A stretch of 64,000 nucleotides of DNA from Natrinema sp. DC36 (GTDB lineage Archaea; Halobacteriota; Halobacteria; Halobacteriales; Natrialbaceae), in contig NZ_CP084472.1 of the NCBI RefSeq assembly GCF_020405225.1, positions 1,984,001 to 2,048,000 of the forward strand, written 5' to 3'. Each line of letters opens with the position of its first letter. The stretch's first letter is position 1. The position numbers were made by a program, and so were the translations under genes. Positions 32,189 to 41,163 of this stretch are shown here, piece by piece. The notes beneath the pieces were generated by a model. It searched no databases, had not been told where the DNA came from, and worked only from the letters and a program-made list of their open reading frames with translations.

Positions 32189-32297
32189 GAGGATTATTTT
32201 ACCGTATTTCGTTGGCCGGCGAGTACTGCGGTTCTGAGGCGATCGTCAAGCGTGCCCGAGGGACAGTGAACAGTACGTGTGTATATGAGCCGCTGGT

Positions 32298-32951
32298 TCA
32301 GTCGGTATTGTAGAATTTTCTGTAATGCATCTCATCTGGATGGATAATCGTACCTAGCTGTAAGTCGTCATCACAGTACTGCCCAATACGGGCATCTGAG
32401 CCCATGTGGTCTTCTATAACCTGGGTGAACCACTGCTTTCCGCGTGGATTCGGAGAGAATACAACATGGACGCCATACCCTGCACGGTGGGCGTTCATGA
32501 CTTTCCGATGGAATCGTGTGGTAAACCCGCCGCACTGATGCTGTACTTCAACAACAATACCTTCTAAATCATTCCATGGAGTTTTCGCAGCAACATCGTA
32601 ATCGCAACTTTTGATCGATGTGTATTCGATTTCTGCATTTTTTGTCTCGAAATTATTGGCGAGCTTAGCAAATACTGTTTGTGCGATTTCAGGATGGTGG
32701 CGGTCGTTATGACGTCCATCTCGCCAGCATGTATGCTCTGCACCTGTCAAGTGACGGTATCTGAGTGAGGTTGTGTCAAGTTTGACAGGCACGTGATTTC
32801 CCTCGTCTTGAAGGCATTTGGGACAATACAGTTTTTTGTTTGAATTGTCACTATTTGCGTGTTCGCGGGCAGTAACCACTAGACCGTCCTCTTCCACAGC
32901 GATATAGAGATCTGATTGGTCATTTGGTGTGTCGGTGTCTGATATGGCCAT
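32298..32951 (-). CDS. CoiA-like competence/nuclease family protein
   Basis: A 217-residue protein. A zinc-ribbon-like KLYCPKCLQDEGNHVPVKLD (residues 40-59) is followed by the Arg/His region LRYRHLTGAEHTCW. The nuclease-like core has SCDYDVAAKT and VVEVQHQCGGFTTRFHRKVM, then AHRAGYGVHVVFSP. This is the CoiA layout (Cys pair, HxxH region, D...E-x-Q with the R-x-x-x-Y/H helix), a PD-(D/E)XK relative where Lys is replaced by Gln. CoiA acts on DNA taken up in bacteria; archaeal homologues are unstudied. AT-rich. Confidence 0.6.
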   Translation of the reverse strand: MAISDTDTPNDQSDLYIAVEEDGLVVTAREHANSDNSNKKLYCPKCLQDEGNHVPVKLDTTSLRYRHLTGAEHTCWRDGRHNDRHHPEIAQTVFAKLANNFETKNAEIEYTSIKSCDYDVAAKTPWNDLEGIVVEVQHQCGGFTTRFHRKVMNAHRAGYGVHVVFSPNPRGKQWFTQVIEDHMGSDARIGQYCDDDLQLGTIIHPDEMHYRKFYNTD

Positions 32952-33000
32952 AGTTGGTGTTCATTAAGTGAGTACAAAAATTGTGGTGTGGATTCGACGT

Positions 33001-33084
33001 GTTACTGTAACTGTGACTGTGATTTGTGATGTGAGCGGTGCGTGTGAGGTCGCTGTGATCGGTGATTGTGACATGTGAATGTGA
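33001..33084 (+). repeat. GTGACTGT-rich tract before the toxin-antitoxin pair
   Basis: An imperfect run of TGTGA words: ACTGTAACTGTGACTGTGAT, then GTGATGTGAGCGGTGCGTGT, then GATTGTGACATGTGAATGTG. Similar in style to 20973-21018. It lies in the 338-base gap 32952-33289 together with two ORB-like motifs. Confidence 0.45.
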
Positions 33085-33176
33085 TTTATAAATGTCTCTT
33101 GTGGATGTGGTCGCTAACTGTGAGCCGAGGATATCACACGGGACTATAGCGTGTATTTGTGATGGTCAGATCTTGA

Positions 33177-33230
33177 CCACTCACAACGAGGGGTGTGCTG
33201 AGGATGATTCAACCACTCACACTGAGGGGA
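33177..33230 (+). repeat. Pair of ORB-like motifs 4 and 5
   Basis: A full consensus copy (CACTCACAACGAGGGGTGTG at 33179-33197 and flank) is followed 15 bases later by the variant CACTCACACTGAGGGG. The two are in direct orientation just upstream of the toxin-antitoxin promoter. Confidence 0.45.
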
Positions 33231-33289
33231 ACTTTCACTTTTAGTGTACACTCCAAAAGGTCTTTATCCTGGGTATCCAACATCCGTCT

Positions 33290-33844
33290 ATGACAGATAC
33301 TGGGCCACGGGTTGAACTCGATCCCGAGGATCAGGAAGAACTCAAGGAGATTATTATCGAGTTCCTTTCCCAGTATGAGGCACTCTACAACTACCGCATC
33401 CAAAAGTTGATCTTTTATGGTGAGATCTACACTGCGCAGCATTTTGGAGAACGTCTGACTGATGCAAGTTTCATGCCTTATCATCATGGGCCTTATTCAT
33501 TCACTGTCGAGAAAGCGCTTGACCAGCTCTTGGAAGAAGGACGTATTTGCTTGAACACACATCGGGAGGGAGAGCAGTATATGACCTCAGAAGAACATGG
33601 AAGGTTGTCCTCCAAAAAACGAACGTGGATTAAAAACATTCACAAAGATACACGACATATGTCTACTCAAGATCTGGTGGACTTTGCGAAAAGCACATGG
33701 CTTTGGAGAAATTTTGAGCGAGAGGAGCGAATTGACTTTGCGAGTTACATTGATGAGGTTGTTCCGGCAAGAAATCTTCACTGGAGTCTTGCAAAAGAAG
33801 AGGAACCAGCATCAGAGGAAGACGTGGAACGTCTTCTGTTGTAA
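33290..33844 (+). CDS. Panacea-domain antitoxin (SocA/DUF4065-like)
   Basis: A 184-residue protein with the Panacea signature: YNYRIQKLIFYGEIYTAQHF (residues 34-53), then FMPYHHGPYSFTVEKALDQL (62-81). Panacea domains neutralise many unrelated toxins in two-gene modules. A C-terminal extension (TRHMSTQDLVDFAKSTWLWR onward) may hold the toxin. TCTTTATCC lies about 27 bases before the ATG. Strongly AT-rich compared with all flanking genes, a sign of transfer from a lower-GC host. The partner follows 78 bases downstream. Confidence 0.78.
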   Translation: MTDTGPRVELDPEDQEELKEIIIEFLSQYEALYNYRIQKLIFYGEIYTAQHFGERLTDASFMPYHHGPYSFTVEKALDQLLEEGRICLNTHREGEQYMTSEEHGRLSSKKRTWIKNIHKDTRHMSTQDLVDFAKSTWLWRNFEREERIDFASYIDEVVPARNLHWSLAKEEEPASEEDVERLLL

Positions 33845-33922
33845 CTACTTGTTTTTCGTTTGTTAGTGGTGTGAGAAGGAACGTTTTATTACCCCATAGG
33901 ATAACGATTTCTCTAGCTCTAT

Positions 33923-34465
33923 ATGACTGACAGGCATTGGACAATTAATGCCGATAAGAAGTTTCTCGACAAATATGAGAGTTTGAAACAATCGAGTGGT
34001 GGTCTATTCGATAATTTGAAGAAGACTGTCGAACGAATTAAGGATAATCCTCTTATTGGTGATCCAAAAACAGGGCAGATGAAGGGAACCCGTACGACTC
34101 ATGTTGAGCATCTTATTGTTCAGTGGAAACTTGATCCAGAAATTTTACGGAAAAAGCATAAGAGTGATCTTGAAGAAGTGTACTTTCTGTCAATTACCCA
34201 CCACGATAAAATGAGAAAGGGGGTAAGACAAAGCCAAAGCGTTGAAATCGAACTTCAGTGCGTTATCACTTTCTTTGAATATGATATCGGGGAGGAACTT
34301 AATTTGCTCTATAATATCGATTGTGTAGCCCTTAATGAACCACATTGGAAAAACGATGGGAAAGTTACTATCAAAGGGAAAGTCACACCAATGGATCGTG
34401 ACATTCTAATGAGTCAGTTACCGGACAAAGCAGAGATTGAGTTCAGCGATTCAGGATTGATTTAG
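33923..34465 (+). CDS. RelE/ParE-like toxin
   Basis: A 180-residue protein. Residues 8-95 show the RelE/YafQ layout: two helices (NADKKFLDKYESLKQSSGGL, then LFDNLKKTVERIKDNPLIGD), the linker PKTGQMKGTRTTHVEHLIVQ, then strands ending EEVYFLSITHHDKM. Such toxins cleave mRNA on ribosomes or hit gyrase. About 80 extra residues follow, beyond the usual 90-100, with further strands. It has its own TTTTATTAC box but probably pairs with the Panacea antitoxin upstream. AT-rich like its partner. Confidence 0.68.
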   Translation: MTDRHWTINADKKFLDKYESLKQSSGGLFDNLKKTVERIKDNPLIGDPKTGQMKGTRTTHVEHLIVQWKLDPEILRKKHKSDLEEVYFLSITHHDKMRKGVRQSQSVEIELQCVITFFEYDIGEELNLLYNIDCVALNEPHWKNDGKVTIKGKVTPMDRDILMSQLPDKAEIEFSDSGLI

Positions 34466-34692
34466 CTGATATTGGGATAGCGGTCAGATTCCGCTGTGTT
34501 GTTTGGATGGTTCTTTATCTTCAAGGGTTCGAGAATGTCCTCAAATATCAGATTGGTAGATACCCCTGTGTGTCGATAACCCTATTATTTGCAGAGGTAA
34601 CCACATAAACACAATCTCTGTGCATTATGAGCACTGTTACAGGCGTTATACATCAACTCTTTCTCCTACCCTGGTAGCGAACGCCCGACGGT

Positions 34693-37611
34693 TTATAGAG
34701 GTAATGTGAGAGAGTAATTCTCGACTTCCGGGGCAATCGAGATGATCTGCTCACGACGTCGAAGTTCTTTACGCCGCATTTCTATTCGATCTTCGAGTTG
34801 TTCGAGACGCTCCTGTTGGCCACGGATCGCGATGTCCATATCGGAGCCAGCATCGGCTTTTCGTTCGTATTCCTCAATGAAGGACTCAATTCGCTCGCGC
34901 TCTGCCTGTGCATATTCGTCTAGGTTCTCGAGTTCGCGGGCGGTCTCCTTGTGCCGCTTGTTCCGAAGAGTATCCTTGATCTCGCCAACCCGCACACTCA
35001 CGTAGCGGTCAGCAGCAGTTCGGAGTTCGTTTTGAGCGTCAAGAATCGTTCGAAGATCGTCTACGTCGGGCTTTGCTGTAACAGTGTCCCCTTCGACGAT
35101 ACGCTCTCCGAGGGCCTGTTGAGCGTCCTTTTGCTCGGCATCTACGAAGACTGGGATCGTTCCCTCTCGAATCACCTCGCCGGTGCCGTCCTCAAATGCC
35201 ACCCGGTAGTTGTAGGTGATGCCCGGTGTGTCTACGAACGGAAGCAGTTTGAGGCCGACCTCACCGCGCTCATCCTCCAACACGCGTGCCATGAGTCGCT
35301 GGAGAACGTCAGTATCTGGAGCGAGGTACGTGATGTCCTCGTGTTCCATCGCAAAATCCCGATCGAACGTGAACGGGCCAAACGTCGCATCTTGGCCGGG
35401 TGAGCTGATCCCCTCTGGTAATTCGGCCTGATAGAGATTGGTGCCACGCTTCTGGAATTCGCCGCCGAAGGCCCCAACTGCCCGTTCAAAGAATTCGCGG
35501 ATATCTCCTTCACTCCCGTAGACGTCTTCTGATTCATCGACCACTTCCTGAATCTGTCGGCGGCTCTCCGCGTCGAACGTGCTCGTGTCGACAAGACTGC
35601 GCTCGTACCACTCCTCAAGCGTCCGCTGACGCTCCTCGATCAGTTCTTCGAGTTCCACTTTGGTCGCACTCGGTGGTTCGTCATTCTCGATTGACTCCAT
35701 AATGATCGAGTCTACGTCGATGTCGTCGAGTATGCCGAGCACGTCCGCCGTGTTTCCGAGCTGAGAGCGAATCTCTTCGACCTTGGTTTGGAGCATCTCG
35801 AAGATCTCGCTTTCGCGAGTGTCGTCGAATAGGAAGTTCCAGACTTTGACTTCCTTGTCCTGTCCGTAGCGGTGGATTCGTCCGATTCGCTGTTCGAGAC
35901 GGTTCGGATTCCACGGCAACTCGTAGTTCGCCATGATGTGGCAGCTGTGCTGGAGGTCGATCCCTTCACTCGCGGCGTCGGTCGCGAACAGAAGGCGCGA
36001 CTGGCCGTGATTGAACTCGTCTTCGATCCGTGCGCGCTCTTCCTTGTCGACATCCCCGTGAATTACGAGAATCTCGTCGGCCCACGGCTCATCCTGTACG
36101 AACTCGAGTAGGTAGTCGAGCGTATCCCGGTACTCCGTGAACAATAGTAGCTTCTCGTCCGGCTGTTCCTCGAGGAGTTGGGAGATGAATCTCCTCACCT
36201 TCTGCGCCTTGGAGTCGACCGGTAAATCCTCTGCCAGTGAGACGAGATTACGAAGTGTATCTATCTCCTCTTGGAGCTGTTCGTCGTTGCTGATGACGGT
36301 TAGACCGGCAATTTCGTCTTCCGCATGTTGCTTGTCATCCTCATCTAAATCCTCTCCCTCGAGGTAGGCCCGTGCCTCCTCTGAAAGTCCATCTGTTGCC
36401 GCCTCTTCGTCAAGGAGGTCGTCCAGTCGTCGACGAAGTGTCGCGTGAATCGCACCGACGCTGCTCACCAGCCGTTTCTGCATGAGCGCCATCGCGAACC
36501 CGACTGCGGGTTCGTTCAACTTTTCCGAGCGGTTATAGATGTTCTTAACGTAGTCGGTAACTGCACGATAGAATTGGCGCTCGTCGTGGGTCATTGACAC
36601 CGAAACTGAGTCGACCTCTCGGTCGGGAAAGACGCGTTCACCGTCGTCGTCGTAGATGTCGGTCTTCCCGCGACGGATCATCACACGGTCGACTGTTTCC
36701 TGGGGGAGTTCGCGATTCTCAGCGACGAGGAAGGGATCGATGTACTCAACAAGTGAGCGGAACGCCTCACCCTTCCCGTCGTGCGGCGTCGCGCTGAGGA
36801 GCAGCAACGAATCTGAGTTCCCTGTGACTGTATCAACCATCTTTGCCGTCTTGCTCGGTGAGTTACCCCGCTTTGCGGTCTTGTGTGCCTCATCAACCAC
36901 GACGACATCCCAGAATGCGTCGCGGAGGGCTGGACGGAACTCGTCCTGTCGCAGGAAGGCCATACTGGTGACGAGCTGTTGCTGGTCTTGGTTCCAGATA
37001 TTGGCCTCCTCACCGAGTCGTCGCCGTTCCCCTTCGACCCACGCTCGGTCTGCGACGGTGAGATCGAGGTCGAAGAACCGATCCATATCCCGAATCCATT
37101 TCTTCTGGAGATGAGCAGGGACGACGAACAGAACACGGTCGGCGCGGTTGCGAGCGGAGAGTTCCTTCAGGATGAGCCCTGCTTCGATCGTTTTCCCGAG
37201 CCCCACGTCGTCACCGATGAGCGCTCGCTGACGGAGCTTCTGCATTACCCAGTTCACGGCGTCAAGTTGATAGGGCTCAAGTCGAACGAGCGAGTTCGAG
37301 ATGCTCAGGAGCTGTCCCTGCTCGTGAGCAAGTTTGAGTTTCGTCGCTTGCGTGTGGAGATCGAACCACTGCGCCGAGACCGCATCGTGGTTGGGATGAA
37401 GGGTGTCGAGTTGGTGATCGACAAGCACGTCCAATCCACTCTGATACGGCTGTACCTCGATGTCGTCGAGACAAACCGTTTTGACGCCCTCTCCGTCGAT
37501 ATACGCTCGCAGGTATTCGATGTCCCCGACAGTCCGAGTCCGAATGACCTCTGCGGGTGTATCATTGAGAATCACTCGCTGTCCCGGAGAAAATTGTGCA
37601 GAGCCCATCAT
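34693..37611 (-). CDS. brxHII: BREX SNF2-type helicase
   Basis: A 972-residue helicase. Walker A GDDVGLGKT at residues 133-141, DEAH box at 240-243, LLLLSATPHDGKGEAFRSLV at about 268-287. The second RecA lobe has LLLFTEYRDTLDYL, then ASEGIDLQHSCHIM and QRIGRIHRYGQ (arginine finger). A coiled-coil C-terminal third (RERIESFIEEYERKADAGSD) follows. SNF2 helicases of this kind accompany pglZ and pglX in BREX types 3 and 5 and also occur in DISARM. Here the neighbours decide for BREX. It may remodel or translocate on DNA. Last gene of the minus-strand BREX block; a second Met is available three bases in. Confidence 0.85.
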   Translation of the reverse strand: MMGSAQFSPGQRVILNDTPAEVIRTRTVGDIEYLRAYIDGEGVKTVCLDDIEVQPYQSGLDVLVDHQLDTLHPNHDAVSAQWFDLHTQATKLKLAHEQGQLLSISNSLVRLEPYQLDAVNWVMQKLRQRALIGDDVGLGKTIEAGLILKELSARNRADRVLFVVPAHLQKKWIRDMDRFFDLDLTVADRAWVEGERRRLGEEANIWNQDQQQLVTSMAFLRQDEFRPALRDAFWDVVVVDEAHKTAKRGNSPSKTAKMVDTVTGNSDSLLLLSATPHDGKGEAFRSLVEYIDPFLVAENRELPQETVDRVMIRRGKTDIYDDDGERVFPDREVDSVSVSMTHDERQFYRAVTDYVKNIYNRSEKLNEPAVGFAMALMQKRLVSSVGAIHATLRRRLDDLLDEEAATDGLSEEARAYLEGEDLDEDDKQHAEDEIAGLTVISNDEQLQEEIDTLRNLVSLAEDLPVDSKAQKVRRFISQLLEEQPDEKLLLFTEYRDTLDYLLEFVQDEPWADEILVIHGDVDKEERARIEDEFNHGQSRLLFATDAASEGIDLQHSCHIMANYELPWNPNRLEQRIGRIHRYGQDKEVKVWNFLFDDTRESEIFEMLQTKVEEIRSQLGNTADVLGILDDIDVDSIIMESIENDEPPSATKVELEELIEERQRTLEEWYERSLVDTSTFDAESRRQIQEVVDESEDVYGSEGDIREFFERAVGAFGGEFQKRGTNLYQAELPEGISSPGQDATFGPFTFDRDFAMEHEDITYLAPDTDVLQRLMARVLEDERGEVGLKLLPFVDTPGITYNYRVAFEDGTGEVIREGTIPVFVDAEQKDAQQALGERIVEGDTVTAKPDVDDLRTILDAQNELRTAADRYVSVRVGEIKDTLRNKRHKETARELENLDEYAQAERERIESFIEEYERKADAGSDMDIAIRGQQERLEQLEDRIEMRRKELRRREQIISIAPEVENYSLTLPL

Positions 37612-37677
37612 TAACAGATAGTGATTGTAACGGTTGACACCGTCTTGAATGTTGTCGAGCAGTACACAGTCGTTCTC

Positions 37678-38946
37678 CTATGGGTTAGCGAACGAGCGGA
37701 GGGTTCGCTCGATCTCGGATTCCACGTAGTCAATTTCCGTCGTGTACGCGTCCACGATGGCCGTATAATGCTGTGGCATCTGTCCGGCCAACTCCCGGCT
37801 CTCAAACTCTTCGGTGTAGGTCTGTAGTAACGAGCCATCAGCCGCCTCGTTGACCAGCGTCCGTTCCTCGCTTTCGACGAACTGGACAAGAATCGGCTTC
37901 ATCGCTTCGTCCGGAACATCGTATGTCCGTTCCTCAGGAAGGATCGGTTCGAATAATCCGCTGGTGAGATGCGGTACCTCAACGAAGGAGTCAGGCAAAT
38001 TCTCCTCGCGCTGGTTCGGCGGTGTGGCCAGTGCGTCGTAGAACAGTGGCTGTAGGTACTGCGAGTAGAAGCTTCCCCGGAACTTGTTGAGTCCACGGTT
38101 GTGCTCGCTCCATTGCTCGTGGAGTGCGACATCATTGAGGACGCCACGATCGATCAGTAGCTTGAGAAACCCAAGCCGATCGGCGAGCAGAGCCGCGAAC
38201 GCGAGTTTATCGCTCTTTTCAGCTCCCGTCGGCGTATCAACTGCCGTCTGGAGGTTCGATTCGAGGCTCTGATACTCTCCATCCCCTGAGATAACCTCGA
38301 GATAGAGATCGTAGAACTCTGTGAGGCCGCCGATAGTTCGTCGAATCCCGTAGTGGTTGAACGTCTGGTAGAACCTTCCCAGAACGCCCTCAACCGTCAT
38401 TTCCGAATGGAGATCTTCGGTATAGTTCACCAGCCCTCGGTCGCGAGCGATCCGCTGGACAGCAGGCGTGAGATTCTGTTCCTCTACCACGGTGGCAAGT
38501 TCCGCTCGTCCGCTGCTATCTGTCTCAATAGCATACACTCCCCAGCAGAGTCCGTCCGTTGCGATTCCGTATTCGTAGCGGCGCGAGTCAAGATACGACT
38601 CGATGTCGTTTTTCGCAGCTTCGTAGCGATTGGCGGATTTATTTTCGCCGATTACGGTCTCAGAGAGGTTGTCAATGCGGAAGTCAGGCTGTTCGTCGCT
38701 GTCGCCGACCGGGTAATACGGACGAGGCGTGTATTCGAACCCGAGCGTTTCCAAGATGGGCCAAATGAGGGCGTCCTCGACGCAGCGTTCAGGAAGTTGG
38801 CCGATGTTGGCACTCTCGAGTGTATCGCCGTGTTCGATTATCTCGTCCAGTCGATCGTCGTCCATCCGTTCGTCGAGCACCTCGAGAAAGTCGACGATAT
38901 GGTCGCGAATCTCGGATATACTTTCTTCGATTTCTCGTGAGGACAT
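37678..38946 (-). CDS. PD-(D/E)XK nuclease-like protein in the BREX locus
   Basis: A 422-residue protein. The nuclease core is in residues 50-110: helix Glu57 in CVEDALIWPILETLGF, Asp88 in QPDFRI, and E101-N-K103 in VIGENKSA. This is the pattern of type I R-subunit and type IIG nuclease domains. The second half (DKLAFAALLADRLGFLKLLI, then DRGVLNDVALHEQWSEHNRG, then SFYSQYLQPLFYDALATPPN) resembles the helical N-terminal region of PglX/type IIG methylases, but no methylase motif follows. It lies between pglZ and the helicase on the same strand. Classical BREX does not need a nuclease, so its role is open. Confidence 0.7.
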   Translation of the reverse strand: MSSREIEESISEIRDHIVDFLEVLDERMDDDRLDEIIEHGDTLESANIGQLPERCVEDALIWPILETLGFEYTPRPYYPVGDSDEQPDFRIDNLSETVIGENKSANRYEAAKNDIESYLDSRRYEYGIATDGLCWGVYAIETDSSGRAELATVVEEQNLTPAVQRIARDRGLVNYTEDLHSEMTVEGVLGRFYQTFNHYGIRRTIGGLTEFYDLYLEVISGDGEYQSLESNLQTAVDTPTGAEKSDKLAFAALLADRLGFLKLLIDRGVLNDVALHEQWSEHNRGLNKFRGSFYSQYLQPLFYDALATPPNQREENLPDSFVEVPHLTSGLFEPILPEERTYDVPDEAMKPILVQFVESEERTLVNEAADGSLLQTYTEEFESRELAGQMPQHYTAIVDAYTTEIDYVESEIERTLRSFANP

Positions 38947-38967
38947 ATGTTGATGAGTTGCTTCTGT

Positions 38968-41160
38968 CTATCCCTGCGTGATGCTGATGAAGTCTAGCAC
39001 GAACTCCTGCGGGAGTAGTCCACCGTGATAGAACCGCGCGTCGCCGAGACCCTGCTTCCTGAACCGTTTGAGCGGACTCGCGAGGACACTGACGTTGGCG
39101 TCTAGATATCCTAGTCGAGTGCTAGCATCAAGCAGTACGCCGGGGGAGTTTTCGTCTACGTCCTTACCGGCAATCCAGCGTCGACCGGAGTCCGACGCTT
39201 CGCTCGGTCGCGAGATCTTTTCTGGGGATGCGTTGTCTGGGAGGAGGACGAAGCCGTGGTCGGTCAGCACGTAGGCCCGATCCCACTCACCCTGTTCGAG
39301 TTTCGTGCCGATGAACTCCGCGAGCGAGTCGACTCGTTGGGCCAGCAGTCCCTCAAGGTCGCTGAGTTCCTTTTCGCCGATGTTGTCGAGATCGTTTTTG
39401 AAGTAGGCGACACGCGTCGACTGCCAACCGTCGTCCTGCTCGCGAGTGACCGTCCAGCCATCACCGTTCAATAGTGACTCGCGCCGGTTGTTCGTCACGC
39501 GGCGATTGTTACGTAACGGTTGTAACTCACCATCAACGAGAGAGACGTCGAACATTTGGATCTCTCCTGGCGTGAGTGCGGCTTTTCCGAACTCGGTCTC
39601 AGAGGGAAGCGTCCCGAGCCAGATGTCCTCATCGATCGCGAACTCTGGAGCATCGGACGGAAGTGTGGCCACGTAGTTGCGCAACTCGTCCGCGAGCCGG
39701 CGGGCGAGGTCGAGCCGAAGGGCGTCGATGACGAACAACGCCACCGTTTGGCCGCTTTCGAGGCCGTCGGATTCCTTCGTGAAGAACTGATAGGCGTGAT
39801 CTTCTTCGACGAAGGGAGCGCCCGCCTCGACAGTCTCCGTGACGAGGTCGCCGAGGTCTTCCAGGTACTCAACGTACTCCGACTGGAGCTGCGTACGAAA
39901 CTCGTCGAGCGTATCCGCCGCGGGGTGGTCGTTGGGAAGGTCGGTCTCGGGCTCGCCGGAAACGACCAGGTTGAGCATCGCGTTGTCGATCTGCCACGTG
40001 CCGTCGTCCGCGTCGGCGTACAGGGAGACGACGTCGTTGGTCGCGCTTTCGTCCCACGTCTCGAGCTGGTGTGCCAGGCGGGCGATCTCCGCGGCTTGTT
40101 TCCACGTCTGCGTCCACGGGCTGTCCGGGCCGTAGGCGCCTCGGTAGTTGCCGCGGAAGTCCTCGCTCCCGAGGAGAGCGTCGTACCGCTCCTCGGCGCG
40201 CTCGAGGCACACCTCGTAGTCACCGGCTTCGAAGGACGCGTGCCACTCCTCCCAGAGGCGACGTTCGAGCGCGTCGTCGACGATACAGTCCGCGAGTTCC
40301 CACGGGTCGTCGACCTGCGCGATCACCTCGGGCCACATCGCCTCGCCGAGGTAGCGGTCGGCGATGAGGCCGGACGAGGTGGTGTTGTTCAGCACCGACT
40401 TGAGTTCGGGAAGGCCGTGAGCGCCGGTTGTCTCGGCACGGAACTCGCTCGGGAAGCGTTCGGCGTCGACACCGGCGTGAATCAGCCACTCCGCGACGGC
40501 CCAGCGCCGCGTCGCCGCGACGATGCCCACTGGTTCGTCTTCCTTGGCGACGGCGTCGACGCCCTCACTGGTGAGCAAGTCCGTCATCTGCTCGATGGTG
40601 TCTGAGCTGTTGTCGATGTCTCCCCAGCCGTTCTCCAGCACGAACGCGACCGGGTCGGTGTAGCCGCCGGTAACGATCCGCGTGCGGAGCTGTTCGAGCG
40701 TCGGGAGTTGGCCGCCGGTGAGTTGGTCGTGGAGAATCCGCGCGATCTCGCGGCGCTTCGCGGGGTCGTCCGACTGCGTCGTGGTTTTCAGTTCCCACGT
40801 ATCGAGTTGTCCGCGCTCGAACGCGTGAACCGTGAGGTCTTCGATGCTCATCTCCACCTCGGCGCCCGTGTGCTCGACGTCGCGGAACCAGTCGTACTCG
40901 CCCTCGGCATCTTCGGGGTCTTTGACGTGTGGGACGTACCAGACCTGTTCGCCGTCGACAGGATTAGCACGGAGTTCCAGCGGCGTCTTCTCGGCGACCT
41001 TCAGCTCGACGCCGAGGTCGGCACAGGCCTGTTCGATGATGTCTTCGAGGTAGTTTCCGTCGTCCCACCAGAGAACGACCGGGTCTGATGACTCGGCCCG
41101 GTCGAACTTGCTTCGAATGGTGTCTTTCGCGGCGTCCGGAAGGGATTTGCTCGCTTGCAT
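38968..41160 (-). CDS. pglZ: BREX PglZ protein
   Basis: A 730-residue protein. The PglZ core has VALFVIDALRLDLARRLADE at about residues 477-496, WLGTLPSETEFGKAALTPG at about 516-534, and AYVLTDHGFVLLPDN at about 635-649. These are alkaline-phosphatase-fold metal-site positions. PglZ is required for BREX defence and methylation; its exact chemistry is not established. It starts 3 bases after pglX ends. GC content changes inside the gene: the first two thirds (39,650-41,160) are clearly GC-richer than the last third and most of the locus. Confidence 0.9.
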   Translation of the reverse strand: MQASKSLPDAAKDTIRSKFDRAESSDPVVLWWDDGNYLEDIIEQACADLGVELKVAEKTPLELRANPVDGEQVWYVPHVKDPEDAEGEYDWFRDVEHTGAEVEMSIEDLTVHAFERGQLDTWELKTTTQSDDPAKRREIARILHDQLTGGQLPTLEQLRTRIVTGGYTDPVAFVLENGWGDIDNSSDTIEQMTDLLTSEGVDAVAKEDEPVGIVAATRRWAVAEWLIHAGVDAERFPSEFRAETTGAHGLPELKSVLNNTTSSGLIADRYLGEAMWPEVIAQVDDPWELADCIVDDALERRLWEEWHASFEAGDYEVCLERAEERYDALLGSEDFRGNYRGAYGPDSPWTQTWKQAAEIARLAHQLETWDESATNDVVSLYADADDGTWQIDNAMLNLVVSGEPETDLPNDHPAADTLDEFRTQLQSEYVEYLEDLGDLVTETVEAGAPFVEEDHAYQFFTKESDGLESGQTVALFVIDALRLDLARRLADELRNYVATLPSDAPEFAIDEDIWLGTLPSETEFGKAALTPGEIQMFDVSLVDGELQPLRNNRRVTNNRRESLLNGDGWTVTREQDDGWQSTRVAYFKNDLDNIGEKELSDLEGLLAQRVDSLAEFIGTKLEQGEWDRAYVLTDHGFVLLPDNASPEKISRPSEASDSGRRWIAGKDVDENSPGVLLDASTRLGYLDANVSVLASPLKRFRKQGLGDARFYHGGLLPQEFVLDFISITQG

Positions 41161-41163
41161 AAT

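Noticed and set aside
39556-40605. Long plus-strand open frame opposite pglZ
   Set aside because: Antisense shadow of GC-rich pglZ; its own translation shows no family features.
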